From: Saposhnikovia divaricata
Lineage: Eukaryota > Streptophyta > Magnoliopsida > Apiales > Apiaceae
Reading direction: 5' to 3'
Length of the DNA stretch: 64,000 nt
Assembly: GCA_036435485.1 (NCBI GenBank)
Contig: CM071594.1
Location: 101,707,001-101,771,000, forward strand
Shown: one piece after another, positions 36,250 to 47,007 of the stretch
Layout: each line of letters starts with the position of its first letter
How positions within the stretch are numbered: position 1 is the stretch's first letter
Program-made: the position numbers and the translations under genes
Notes under the pieces: model-generated
Told to the model about the DNA's origin: nothing
Database searches by the model: none
What the model saw: only the letters and a program-made list of their open reading frames with translations

Positions 36250-37439
36250 CCCCTTTAACATCGGTTTGAAAAGCCACCAATGTTAAAAAGTATTTTTAAC
36301 ATCAGTTTGTCTAAAACTGATGTCTATTAGTTATGTGACATCGTTTCTTATAATAACCGATGTTAAAGATACCTCCTTAAAAAAAAAATTATTTTCCCAC
36401 CTCCCTTTCCCTCCCCCAGGTAGTAACATTTCACCAAAATTTTTGTACTTCAAATTCTTTCCCCCCACTCGGCAATCAAAAAACACAACTTGATTCCCCC
36501 CTTTTCTCACAACTTATTTTTCACCATCTAAAATAATAATTAAAATTAAAAAACAAAAACTAAGTCTAAACTAAAATACATGTACCCTTTTCTCACTCTC
36601 ACTCTCATTCTAAATCTAAAACACACCCCTCTCTCTCCTCCCGATTCCCCCTTTTCTAAGAACCCTAACCCTAATCCTAACCCGATTCCTCCCTTTTCTC
36701 AAGCTCAATCTCTATTAATTAATCTCAAGCTCGAAGCAAGCTCAATCTCTGTTAATTAATCTTTGTTAATCTCAATCTCGAAGCAAGCTTAAGCTAATCC
36801 ACCATCATCAATCAGCAAGCTCAAAGCTCAATCGGCAATCAGCAAGCTTATAAGGTCGATTTGTTCGAATCAAAAGCTCCAAAGCTCACATTAGTTAGTG
36901 GGTAAGCTTTAATCAGTACTCTATGTATGTAGCTTGTTCGAAACCCTAATTTTTAACTTTATTTTTCTTATTTTGTTTACAAGAGCAGTTGTTAGAGTTA
37001 TGGCTCGAATTAGCTCCATATGTCTTCTTGCAATTAGTAAGTGGGTTTCAAATTTGCTCTGCCTTCTTCCAGTTAGAGGTTATTTTGTATATTCGTTTTT
37101 GTTGTTGTGTTCAAGTTATTGAGTTTGTTGTGTTTTTAAATTGAGTTTGTTCTTTGTTCTTCTCACAACTGTTGTATCTCACAATTTTGCAGTTTTTCTT
37201 TTTGAGTTTGAGTATATTTTCAAAATTTTCAATTTTCTTATAAACTTTTTCTGAAAACAGTTGAAGTAGAGAGGCCCTCAAGTATGATTTATTTTGGTAT
37301 CACCGGAGATTTTCCTCAAGTATGATTTATGTTCAATTTTCATCAATGTTTATTAGTACATTTATGCAATATAGAAGACAAGTTGTTGCTAGATATGATA
37401 TAAGATCTATTATTATTTATGTTCCATTTTTATGCAGAT

Positions 37440-38758
37440 TCTTGGATACACTGGAAATGATGATGATGGAAAGTTCTAGAGGAGGACAGAGGACAATTAT
37501 GGATCACCGTAAACGGTAGAGGACAGAAGAGATTGCAGAAGATCCCATGGTTGTTCCTAGGAGGATTATGTAGAGTTGGACCCCGTAACGCGTTGATGAG
37601 ATTCCTGAAGCATTTTGTGGTAACAAAATTTTGGACCAGTACTCATTCATCAGTAATTAAACTAGATTTTAGGTTACTTTGTGGAATAACTTCAAAGTAT
37701 CATTATAAACGAGAGGCCTACGAATCAGTTACTTAGATGACAGTTGCTACATTGTAATGTTAAATCAACCCTAACACAATTTCGACAATGTATCACAAAA
37801 TCAGGGTTGGAAGGAAATTTGGTATGCTGTTTTCTAGTGTCGAAGATTCCTAGAAGGAGAACATACCAGAAAACTAAAATTACTTATCATTGCATTAACT
37901 AGTTGTTGCACATGGATATGCTAGTACCCTTTTCTGCCTAAAAATATATGTCACATTTAAATCACGTGTGCATACAATTATCTTTTTAAATTGCTTTGTT
38001 TTTGGGTGTATCTGCATTCATTGATTCACAAAATGAATTAGACATAATATCGATATAATTAATCAGCTCCGTAAATCGTGTATGGTACTTATTGCTATGC
38101 ATTGATTCAGTAGTGCACTTGCTTTACCATCTCAATTATCTTTTATCTTCCAACTACAGAGGGCCACTTTGTGATACACTAGGTTCATTTTGGTCGGTTT
38201 GCTTCTGTTGAGGAGGCATATAATGATGGAATGGACCCTTTGGAGACTTTAGTGTCTAGGGTGCTTGATATAGTTTCGTAAGTATTTACAACCATAAATA
38301 TAACACCCATCATTTTTCAATATGTATCCATTTTGAATTTGTCTGATTTGATTGGCGATGTCAGGCCAAGGCTTTCAGCTGGATCAATCAAATTAATCAC
38401 TTGTCTCTTCGGTCCTTCTTTAAATAACTCATCTATGTCAAGCGACACATATAAAGAAGCTTTGCAGGCCAAGGAGCATATCTTGGTCGGGGATATTTTC
38501 CAAATTGTACTCAGTCAGCGTTTCGAAAAGCGAACTTTTACTGATCCATTTGAAGTGTACAGAGCATTAAGAGTAGTCAATCCCAATCCATATATGACTT
38601 ATTTACAGGTCAGTATGTCTTTAAAATAACTTAATTAGGAAGCTATCTATATCTTTATTTAGTTATGTGATTTTTTATTAAATTTTATTATGATCAGGCC
38701 AGAGGGTGTATTCTTGTTGCATCAACTCCATAAATTCTCACTCGATCGAGTCAAGAAG
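37440..38758 (+). pseudogene. Captured exons of anthranilate synthase alpha subunit
   Basis: Four exon-like blocks resemble plant anthranilate synthase alpha (chorismate to anthranilate, first step of tryptophan synthesis, plastid). Block 1 (about 37440-37620) encodes RTEEIAEDPMVVPRRIM and VDEIPEAFCG with in-frame stops. Block 2 (about 38160-38277, donor GTAAGT) encodes VHFGRFASVEEAYNDGM and LVSRVLDIV with a Trp-to-stop change. Block 3 (about 38362-38608, donor GT) has PRLSAGSIKL, LFGPSLNNSSM, AKEHILVGDIFQIVLSQRFE and RALRVVNPNPYMTYLQ. Block 4 (38698-38758) has ARGCILVAST and ILTR with a Glu-to-stop change. Order and splice borders are those of a real gene, so genomic DNA was captured, not cDNA. 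Catalytic C-terminal exons are missing, so it cannot be functional. Confidence 0.85.
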
Positions 38759-39260
38759 GTAATAGCATGTTGACACCTTAAATCATCCTCTAGAATTTTC
38801 CCTTCTCTCTCTTATGGCATTAGCATTTATTAGTGTGATATAGTAACTGATTGCTTTGTTAAAAATTTGGGACTTACAGTTACAATTGTTCACTTTGTTT
38901 CGTCCTCCATAATATGAATGACTCTTATCATTTGCTATTTTCTGGATGAGAGTAGAATCTGAGAAAACTGCTCATATATGACAATATCTTTCTGCTAAAC
39001 TTGATCTGTATGAAATTTTTTCTGAGTTTATATTTGTTGCATGTGTAGGTAATGGGAGTTATTGATTTAAATAGAAGTAAAGAGAGGCCAGGAGAAAATA
39101 GTACATGATGGTTCCGGTGATGAAGTAAGACTTGTCCTTTTAAGTAGGTTTTAACTGATCTCAGATTCAGATTTTTAGTCCTTTGCCTTCTCGTTACTTG
39201 GTATTACTTACTGTTCGTTTTCCGTTAGTTATCCAACTATTCTTTATTCTTTGTATGCAG

Positions 39261-39309
39261 TTAAATGATGTGAGGCAAATTTACGAAGAATTTCCAGATT
39301 TCTGCACGA
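39261..39309 (+). pseudogene. Exon-like fragment of unknown origin inside the CACTA element
   Basis: Bounded by TTTGTATGCAG and a GT donor, encoding LNDVRQIYEEFPDFCTR without stops. It could be part of one of the neighbouring captured genes. A second possible exon is at 39052-39127 (after TGTAG, before GTAAGA). I do not recognise either. Confidence 0.35.
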
Positions 39310-39958
39310 GGTGTTGTGACTTTTTGCCTTGCCAATCAATTAAATCATTACATTATAAATATAATCTGCAAATGCTACATTGTAACTTTGTGCAAATTAT
39401 ATAACTGTTTTATTTCTTTAAAGACTTCTGCATCAGAACTTGCATGACTTTATAATAATCATGCGCACAAGCATCATTCTTGCGTTGTCTATATACACTA
39501 ACTAGGTTAGTTAATATATACGTTATGATTTTTTTTATTTCCCTAAAATAATATCACTTATGAACTTCCATCAGATGTTATATATGGTTTATATTTATTT
39601 ATTTCTTGCCTAGTTCATTCCAGTACATGATGTATGAAGTACATGATGTATGAGCATATTAATGTATTAGGTTGTAAGTTGTCTGAGAAGAGATATAAAG
39701 AATTTAGAGAGAAATATTGCTTTTTATTTTCTATACTTGTCTTTGAAACCAGTAGATATATAGGATAAGTTAACATAGTTATGGGATGTGTTATTGAATA
39801 GACATCTTCCAAGTTTGAGCTCAATACTCTGTACCTAGAAATGTTGTTTCTCCGGGAGGAAGTGGTATGGATTTGGGTCTATATCTACCACACTGTTCTC
39901 TGTACTTTCTATTATGCTTGAAGCCTTGAAGTTAATATATGTATTATGTTGTTTATAG

Positions 39959-40050
39959 GGTGCCTGAATGGTGGAGGTCAAATAATTCCAAAACCTGGTC
40001 AGTCTAGAAAGGATTTAATTCAGTCACTAGAAGCCAAATATTTAGAAAAT
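39959..40050 (+). pseudogene. Captured exon of a NAR1-like cytosolic Fe-S cluster assembly factor
   Basis: A single exon between an ATAG acceptor and a GTAAGT donor encodes GCLNGGGQIIPKPGQSRKD followed by LIQSLEAKYLENV. GCLNGGGQI is the C-terminal cysteine motif block of NAR1/IOP1 (Fe-only hydrogenase-like) proteins, which act in the cytosolic iron-sulfur assembly machinery. Only this exon is recognised. Identification is from motif memory; a BLASTP search would settle it. Confidence 0.72.
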
Positions 40051-40292
40051 GTAAGTCTTGGCTCCTTAATTAGCTGCCATGAAGCAAGAAAAAAGTCGAC
40101 TTCATGTTGTGTTAGGAGTAGATCTTCAAATGCAAAGGGAAACATTGTGGTTCAAGGTAAATATTCTTTCCTCAAAGGTTAAACCTAAGAAGAGTACTTT
40201 TTCTTGAAATAATCTGTGTAATTCTCGCTATTCAGTATTTTGTAAGTTTATTCTTACAATTTTGTAACAAGTCATAATGGTATTTTCATTAG

Positions 40293-40592
40293 GAAGTAGA
40301 AACTGTGGTGCATTCTTCTTTAAGAGAAATGAAGAACAAACAAGGAAAAACACCCCAAGATTTATTCACTGAGCAGCACGCAGAGTTGATGGAGAAAGGA
40401 GAATGCTGGATATGTTTGCAGCAGCTTTTAATTACTTTACCAGGAGGTACCAACGGCGACAAAGGGCAGCCAATATTCAAAAACAGAAGTGCCTTCATGG
40501 TATATATAATAACAGATGTTGTTTCATTATTCAGCTCCTCAGCTTCCATACTCATGTTCTTGGCCATACTCACAGCTCATTACGCGCACTGA
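40293..40592 (+). pseudogene. Captured last exon of a PGG-domain ankyrin-repeat membrane protein
   Basis: After an ATTAG acceptor the frame reads VETVVHSSLREMKNKQGKTP, then DLFTEQHAELMEKGE, matching the region between ankyrin repeats and the PGG domain of the ACD6/ITN1-type family. The first membrane helix is largely lost, with a frame change at about 40405-40430 (FAAAF in one frame, LPGGTNGDKGQPIF in the other). The second and third helices (FMVYIITDVVSLFSSSASIL and MFLAILTAHYAH) and the stop at 40590-40592 remain. Such proteins sit in membranes and are linked to defence or salt signalling. This is a fragment without its ankyrin repeats. Confidence 0.82.
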
Positions 40593-41512
40593 AAGTGATT
40601 TCTTGGTATCTTTACCTCTAAAATTGTTGATTGGTCTCGTAATGCTTTTCTAGTTTGTTGTGACATATGTCCCTGCTTGTTCAATATTGTTCTAGTTTGT
40701 TCTTTGCTATATGTTGTATCATTGTGAATTTGGTAATGATGAATATCAGTTATCATGCGGTACATTTTTGTTGAGATTTTTGGTATAAATGTTTGTATAG
40801 TAGCTGCTTATAAAGTATAGGCTGAAAGCAGGGACAATTCAAATTAACATCACAAATAACTAAAAAACTATGTCTAATCATGCTATAGTTTACTTAAAAC
40901 CGATGTGAAAATTAGATTAAAATGATGTTTATAGCAAGAAAGACATCAGTTTAATTCAAAAAATCGATGTTAATAAAGGCATATAACACTGCTATTTGTT
41001 AAAAACCGATGTTAATAAGGGAATACAACATTGCTTAATTTTAAAACTGATGTTAATACAAAATTCAACAATAGATATTGCTAAAATACCGATGTGAAAA
41101 GTATCATTCGTAAAAAATTAACTAGTGAAACCGATGTCTTTAAAATATCTTACATCGAATTTTTCAATAATGTGATGTCTTAGAATATCTTTAACATCGG
41201 TTCTATAATTGAACTGCTGATAATTAACATATTAGACATCGTTAGAATTTTAGTTATCGATGTAAATGTCTATTTCTAACTTGTGTGTTACATGCTTAAG
41301 TGGCTATAACCTTGATAAAGTAACTATATTGAAGTTGACAATATTACAAAATTATTATAAACTAGTAAGGGCAAAGACATCAGAAACACTCTTAAAAGTG
41401 ATGTGTAAGTATGTATTAGACATCGGTTAAAAATCGATGTCGAAACTTCAGACTTTTAACATCACACGCGAAGACATCTGTTCACTTTCAAAAAAGACAT
41501 CGGTTTTTACTC

Positions 41513-41540
41513 TATGTCTATTGCCATATTTCTAGTAGTG
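41513..41540 (-). repeat. Right terminal inverted repeat of the CACTA element
   Basis: Ends TTTCTAGTAGTG on the plus strand; its complement begins CACTACTAGAAATATGG. Confidence 0.87.
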
Positions 41541-42252
41541 CAGCTACTATCCTATTATCATATGCATCATTTTTCGCGGGATTTTTAGGTTTTTGACGAC
41601 TTTGTTAGGTTTTTTTTCCGTTCTTCTTCAGTTCTGGTTCTTATATAAACGCTCTCTTCTCATCACTTCTCATCACTTCTGGTTCTATCTGCAGGTACGA
41701 ATTAATTCTTTCTCTACCTTAATTGTTAATAATTAGAATGTTCTTGTTTTGTATGTGTATTGCTTTTGTTTATATTTGTTCTTCTTTCTTATGTGTATTG
41801 CTTTTAGATTTGTCATTAGTTCTGGTTCTTATGTGTATCTTTTTTAGATTTGTAATGTTTTAGAGATTGGTGCACATATGTGGCTTCTCATTGTATGATC
41901 AATATATTGCTAATCTACTCTCTGTGGTCTCTGGGCTGTGAAAATCTGTAAGATGTGATCCCTGTTTTTGATGATTTCAAGCTTAAGATTTCCCTATTTA
42001 CATAAATCTATCATTAACCTTCTGCTAGGACTCAGAGAAGTCTGCTACTTCTAATCATTCTGCCTTAGAGGTACTTTTGCCCAGCTGTTATAATTTACAT
42101 AAATCTATCATAAACCTTTTAAGAACACTCCCCCTGTTCAGAATTAAGATCTCAAGACAGTCCCCTCTGAAAGTCATATGTTTACCCTATTTGTAAACAT
42201 CGAGGATTCAACTCAACTTAAACAAGATTGTAATAGTAAATAGTATATGTAC
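41541..42252. other. Spacer with a promoter-like leader, no gene recognised
   Basis: CTTATATAAACGC at about 41640-41652 followed by a CT-rich stretch and TGCAGGTACG (about 41690) resembles a promoter, 5' UTR and intron start, then T-rich sequence. No coding exon follows. TTTACATAAATCTATCAT occurs twice (about 41997 and 42092). Confidence 0.4.
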
Positions 42253-42759
42253 TGTCACAGGGATCTCAAATGTTCAACTGTCAAGAGAAAAAAGACAAAG
42301 TCAATCTACCGTTTTGAGTTATACTACACTTGAAGAAGATCATTCAGTTGATCAACCGTCAGTGGAGTAATCAAGACAGTGGGTTCTATTTATAGTGACA
42401 AGAGGTTCATATAGTGGCAGAATACAGATTATAAAGGTTTGAATAAAGAGTGAAGAAAAGGATGTCATGAACCACAGCTTTTAAGTCAATATATGAAGAA
42501 CAGTCAATGCAGTTAGTCACTCATGAACCAGACCGTGCATCGAGTGTCAACATAATGCAGTGGAAGTTCTTCATTCACTTCAAGTGGTTCAAGCTATCAA
42601 GACTAGTAATAAAAGAAATCATTTTGCAAGCAACAGAAGTGCTACAATAATTAACCACAAGGATTTTGGTATCAAGACTGGCTCGAGGAGTAATTATTGT
42701 GGATGATCAGAATTGTCAGATGAAGAAACCACAAGGGTTATGCTATCAAGGAGGTGTAT

Positions 42760-43112
42760 TAATTCTCTCTTAATTGTTTAAATCATTTGGTTGATTTATT
42801 TGATAAATTAATTCTAGCAGAATTAATTTATTCTGTAAATTAATTAAAAGGTTAATTAAGTTGGGATTAATATAATTATCAAAGGACTTTATATTAATTC
42901 TCCTTTAATTAATTTAATAAGTTGGCTAATTTATTTTGTAAATTAATTCAATCAGAATTAATTTATTATTTAAATTAATCAACAGATTAATTAAATCAGA
43001 ATTATTAATAATTCTATTATTAATTAACTAAATTATTTGATTGATTTATTTAATAAATTAATTCTAGAAGAATTAATTTATTTAATAAATTAATTATACA
43101 AGTTAATTAATC
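42760..43112. repeat. AT-rich palindromic repeat units in the copia LTR
   Basis: Three related stretches (about 42760-42860, 42898-42998 and 43020-43112) each carry a GATTTATTTNATAAATTAATT-like block and a CTAGNAGAATTAATTTATT palindrome. Confidence 0.6.
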
Positions 43113-43214
43113 CTTGAATTATTAACAAGAAATAGTTTTTTGGTTTGTTCTTGTAATGGTATGCTATATTATTAATGCCTTGTAATAGCATGTTATACTA
43201 TTACAAAGAAATTC

Positions 43215-43515
43215 CTTGATACTATTTCTGGAATTTCAGTTATACTATTTCTGGAATTTCAGTTATACTATTTCTGGAATTAATGGTATACTATTTCTGG
43301 AGTATTATAGATACTATTACTGATTAGTAATAGTATACTATACTATTACCGAAGTAATTAAGCTATACTATTTCTAACCAGTTATACTATGACCGAACTT
43401 ATACTATTACCGAGCTCTACTGCCATACTATCACCGAGCTTGCTATACTATTTCTTAGCTGCCATACTATTACTAAGGTTAATGTATACTATTTTTGCAT
43501 CAAACCATACTATTT
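43215..43515. repeat. Degenerate minisatellite, TATACTATTTCTGG core
   Basis: Around a dozen copies of TATACTATTNCNGAG with 8-15 bp of variable sequence between them; the first three (TTATACTATTTCTGGAATTT, 23-bp period) are near-exact. It lies just upstream of the TATA candidate and could be an enhancer array. Confidence 0.75.
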
Positions 43516-43571
43516 CCAGGAGCTTGTGAAGTAAGAAAAGAGGCAGCAGAAGATCTTTTGTTTTGTTTAGC

Positions 43572-43579
43572 ATATAAAC
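43572..43579 (+). promoter_or_regulatory. Candidate TATA box of the copia LTR
   Basis: ATATAAAC, followed about 60-120 bp downstream by a GAGA-rich leader; position agrees with a U3/R promoter. Confidence 0.4.
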
Positions 43580-44151
43580 AAGGCAGTAGACACAGCAAAA
43601 GATATACAACAATCTTCACAACTCTTTTTCTCCACAGACAGAGCCGAGAGGAGAAAAGAGAGAGACCAAGAGAGATACAGAGGGGATAAAAGAGAGACAC
43701 ATAGAATTATTTTCTTCTCCCCTCTTGAGCTTCAATGAAGTTTTAATTACTTGTAAAATCATCTCTAGAATTCATTGTAATATCTTAGCCACTAGAGTTT
43801 GATTACTTGTACTATTGGAACTATCTAGCGGATTAAGTTCCCTAGAACTTATCTCTCGAATTGATTTTAGCATTCGATCTTTTTATTACAAATATAGAAA
43901 AGTTCATGTCGAATTTTCTATAGAATTTGTAATAATTAGTTTGGTCATCAAACCTTGTAATTTGTACCCGTGTATTTAGACACACCCCATCAAGTTTAAT
44001 ATAATTTTATATTCAACTTGAAATATTAGTATTCGTTTTATTCCGCATCAATTTGTTCTTGATTTAATATTTTAAGAAAAGAGCAAATTCGATAAAACGA
44101 CATAGTTTGTATTCAACCCCCCCTTCTACAAACTATTTTGGACCTAACAAT

Positions 44152-44163
44152 TGGTATCCGAGC
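44152..44163 (+). promoter_or_regulatory. copia primer-binding site (one mismatch)
   Basis: TGGTATCCGAGC, two bases after the LTR end; differs from the usual TGGTATCAGAGC at one position. Confidence 0.85.
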
Positions 44164-44289
44164 CTTTTGATTGACGCACAAATCAAGATCCTTATTTTTG
44201 TGATCCTCCAATTGGTTTTCGAGTTTGTTGACCCATACACCAAAACAAATCCGGTATTAGACCAAAAAAGTCAACTCCTCTATTTTCGA

Positions 44290-44660
44290 ATTCTTTAACC
44301 TTCAAAAATATTCATTTTTGAGATTTTTTGATTGTTAAATAATTTGAACTTATATTCGAATTTTTTAATTCTTGAAATGATTAATTCTTGGAAATTTTGA
44401 TTTATAAACAACTTGAATTTATTTTCAAATTGTTTAATTCTCAAAATTTTTAATTCCTGATAATTTTGAATTTTAATTAACTTGAATTTATTTTCGGATT
44501 CTTTAACTCTCAAATTTTTCATTTCTTGAGATTTTTTGATTCTTAATTAATTTGACTCTAATTTCGAATTTTAATTAATTTGAACTTACTTTCAGATTTT
44601 TTATTTCTCAAAAATTTTGCCCTTGAAGTTTTTGAATTTTAAATAATTTGAATTTATTCT
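44290..44660. repeat. AT-rich tandem repeats, about 75-bp period, in the copia leader
   Basis: About five degenerate units of the form TTAATTNTCNAATTTTT, GATTTT, AACTTGAATTTATTTTC. They lie between PBS and the expected gag; no gag frame is recognisable to 46400. Confidence 0.6.
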
Positions 44661-46479
44661 AAGCCAATGGTTCTCAAAGATTGTTAGACTGAAGATTCCT
44701 CCGGGTTGTAAAGATGATTTGAATCTTTTGAAGAAAATTCAATTTTTTTATGAAATTAATTTCTAGCTACTGAAGAATAATTTGTGGAAGCTCCTCAAAG
44801 TTATATCCATAGAATTCACTGGTTTTTCAGAAGCAGGAATGGAAGAGGTTTTAGTGGATAGAATTTTTCTCGAAGATTTGAATTAACTCTATTGATTCTG
44901 TGATATACAAACACTCAGTGGATTGTTCCAATGTAACATCTACTACACTTAGTGGATTGTACCAAGAAATATCTTTCAAGGAATCAACAGAGATTTTAGA
45001 AAAGTGGAATCAAGGAGGTTTGAGAATAGACTAGACAGTTAGACATCTCAGTCAGGAATTAATGATGGAACCTCAGAATAGACATGAAGAGTTACTAATT
45101 CAGAAAGAGTACGAAAGCTTTATCCAGGGATCAGGCATATCTACTCCGAAGCAGAAACTCTTCAAGATATAGTTCAACTCAAGAGGTGGTTGCAAGACTG
45201 AGATGGTGGAAAGAACAAGACATGATAGTTGCAGTTATGAAAAGCTTTATGTAATAAGTAACTATCAAGGTGTGCAACATGGTACAGAATTCTGACAGAT
45301 AAGGATGAATAGGGATTCATTAAATGAGATGAAACAGAAGCATCAGCGCAGAACTTATCTTGCTGAAGGAAAGAGTTGGGATGGATCAGATGATGATGAG
45401 AAGAGCATAATTAATATCTTGCCTTCATAGCAATCTCTGAAAATGATTCACCTCAAATGTCTCAGGTATCAATTTTTTGAACTAATGTAATATGTAATTC
45501 TCAGAAATTCAAAGCATGTTAAGATCTTAGTTTTTAATTGTTATATCTTTGGTTAGAGGATCTTAATATGTGTATGAATATTTATTGAATTTAATTAATT
45601 ACAGTAGTGAGCTAGAGCTGTTCCTTAGACAATATCTTTTAATTCTTAATTGCTATATGTTAAGCATATAAGACCTCTGCTTAAGCTAGTTTCAGGATCC
45701 CCAGTAGAACAATATTTTCTTATTCATTCTGAATTGTTTGTTAAGGTTTAAAAGTTTAAGAGATGGACTGATTACCTAGGATGTTTGTAGAACACAAAGT
45801 TGTATCTAAAACTTACTTAGGTAATACAGACTATTAGCTGGTATATAACAACATCCTTGGACTGGATAGAATTAGTGATTACTTATTAATTCTTCTATTT
45901 CAACTGGTTTTAGAAAATTCTTGTATATAGGTTAACTGGATTTTCTAAATAGCATTACATGTCATAGTTTGCACGTTTTAAATGTGTGATGGTTTGATTG
46001 ATATATGAATGCTATGTTTGTTGTTACCACTAATGCATTACATGTCATAGTTTGCATGTTTTAAATGTGTGATGGTTTGTATGCTGTATGTATGTCAAGT
46101 CTGTAGATTACCTCTATAAATAGAGATATCTCTAACCCATCTCGACCCAAGAATATCTGGGTACCAAGAAATTTTTATCCATTTGTGAATGTAGGGCTTA
46201 ACAGGTTAATCGATTATCCATTATTATTGATTTATTCAAAGCATACATCGAAGAAAGAACCCTGCTATCAAATGTGAATGTGAAGACAGGCCAAGTGGTT
46301 CTTCCCTTGGAGACAACAGCAAGGGTATGACCCAGGGTTATGGCTATTAAATGGCTAGGAATGTTGTCATTAATAAAGCATCTTTATAAGATGAAGAGCC
46401 TACTATTCGAGAAGTAAGTAAAGAAAACTTATCTGTAGCTGAAATGGAATCTCAATCAAAAGTGAAGTCAATAGGGTCT
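44661..46479. other. Degenerate copia internal region, no readable gag
   Basis: No open frame over about 60 codons. A duplicated stretch with CATTACATGTCATAGTTTGC occurs at about 45951-46010 and 46033-46080 (period about 82 bp). Confidence 0.5.
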
Positions 46480-46720
46480 AATCTAGAGCTTCATCAGACA
46501 AGAGTTCAGCTATGACATAAGAAGCTCTCACACTTGAATGTCAAATCAAGAGATTCTTTTCTGGAAATCGAATCAGAAAATGAGACTGCCTAATCTGGAA
46601 TTAAAGCAAAATGAAATTGTGAGGCATGTCATAAAGGGAAGTCAAAGAAGCATCACACATAAGTTCTACATAAAAGAAAAATATACTTTAGTGATGGTAA
46701 TTGATGACTTCTCTCAACAT
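46480..46720 (+). pseudogene. copia GAG-pre-integrase / integrase remnant
   Basis: Across frames one reads HKKLSHLNVKSRDSF, PNLELKQNEI, CEACHKGKSKKHH and YTLVMVIDDFSQ. These are the GAG-pre-integrase HxxxGH-type block, the CxxC of the integrase zinc finger and the catalytic-core lead-in (VDDFS). Stops separate them. The downstream part is missing because LINE sequence begins at about 47008. Confidence 0.7.
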
Positions 46721-47007
46721 ACAAGTTGTTGTTCAGACAATCTGAAGACAAGACACCACTGATGGTGATCATCTAGAAGATTGGCAGGAAGCAAAACTGA
46801 CTAAGACAACTTGGAGACCAGATTACAGTACCTATCAATTAGTGTTCTGGATGATTTCTGCACCTTGAAGAGTATTAATGCTGAAGCAGTCAATAGTTTG
46901 CTACTTACATGATCGAACCCTGATCAGTGACAAATATAGGAAGACCCCAAAAGTATGAAGGAAATTGTTTTGCAGTGATAAATGGAACTGAGCATCTTGG
47001 CAATGAT

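Larger units (their letters stand above)
36221..41540 (+). mobile_element. Non-autonomous CACTA transposon carrying host gene fragments (Pack-CACTA)
   Basis: The left end CACTACTAAAAAAACTGG and the right end (reverse complement CACTACTAGAAATATGG) are CACTA-superfamily terminal inverted repeats, both followed by AATAGACAT. Subterminal regions (36240-36380 and 40880-41520) are packed with ACATCGGTTTT/AAACCGATGT motifs in both orientations, the usual transposase-binding architecture. The flanking 3 bp are CAA and CAG, an imperfect TSD. No transposase or TNPD-like frame is seen. The 5.3-kb interior carries exons and introns of at least three unrelated nuclear genes, all on the plus strand, after a gene-like leader with telo-box AACCCTAACCCTAA (about 36660-36680). 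Confidence 0.88.
42253..44149 (+). repeat. 5' LTR of the copia element (start approximate)
   Basis: The end GGACCTAACA at 44149 is firm because a PBS follows. The start at TGTCACAGGG (42253) is my best guess. Inside: three AT-rich units of 90-100 bp built on AAATTAATTCTAGNAGAATT palindromes (42760-43112), a degenerate minisatellite on TATACTATTTCTGG (43215-43515), a TATA candidate (43572-43579), a GAGA-rich leader (43640-43700) and the CCCCCCCTTCTACAAACTA end typical of plant copia LTRs. Confidence 0.6.

Noticed and set aside
36655..36690. Telomere-like AACCCTAACCCTAA
   Set aside because: Only two or three units in a CT-rich leader; a plant telo-box in a gene promoter or 5' UTR is the simpler reading.
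38333..38629. Possible functional anthranilate synthase gene
   Set aside because: Stops in neighbouring exons, missing catalytic C-terminal exons and location inside a CACTA element show it is a captured fragment.
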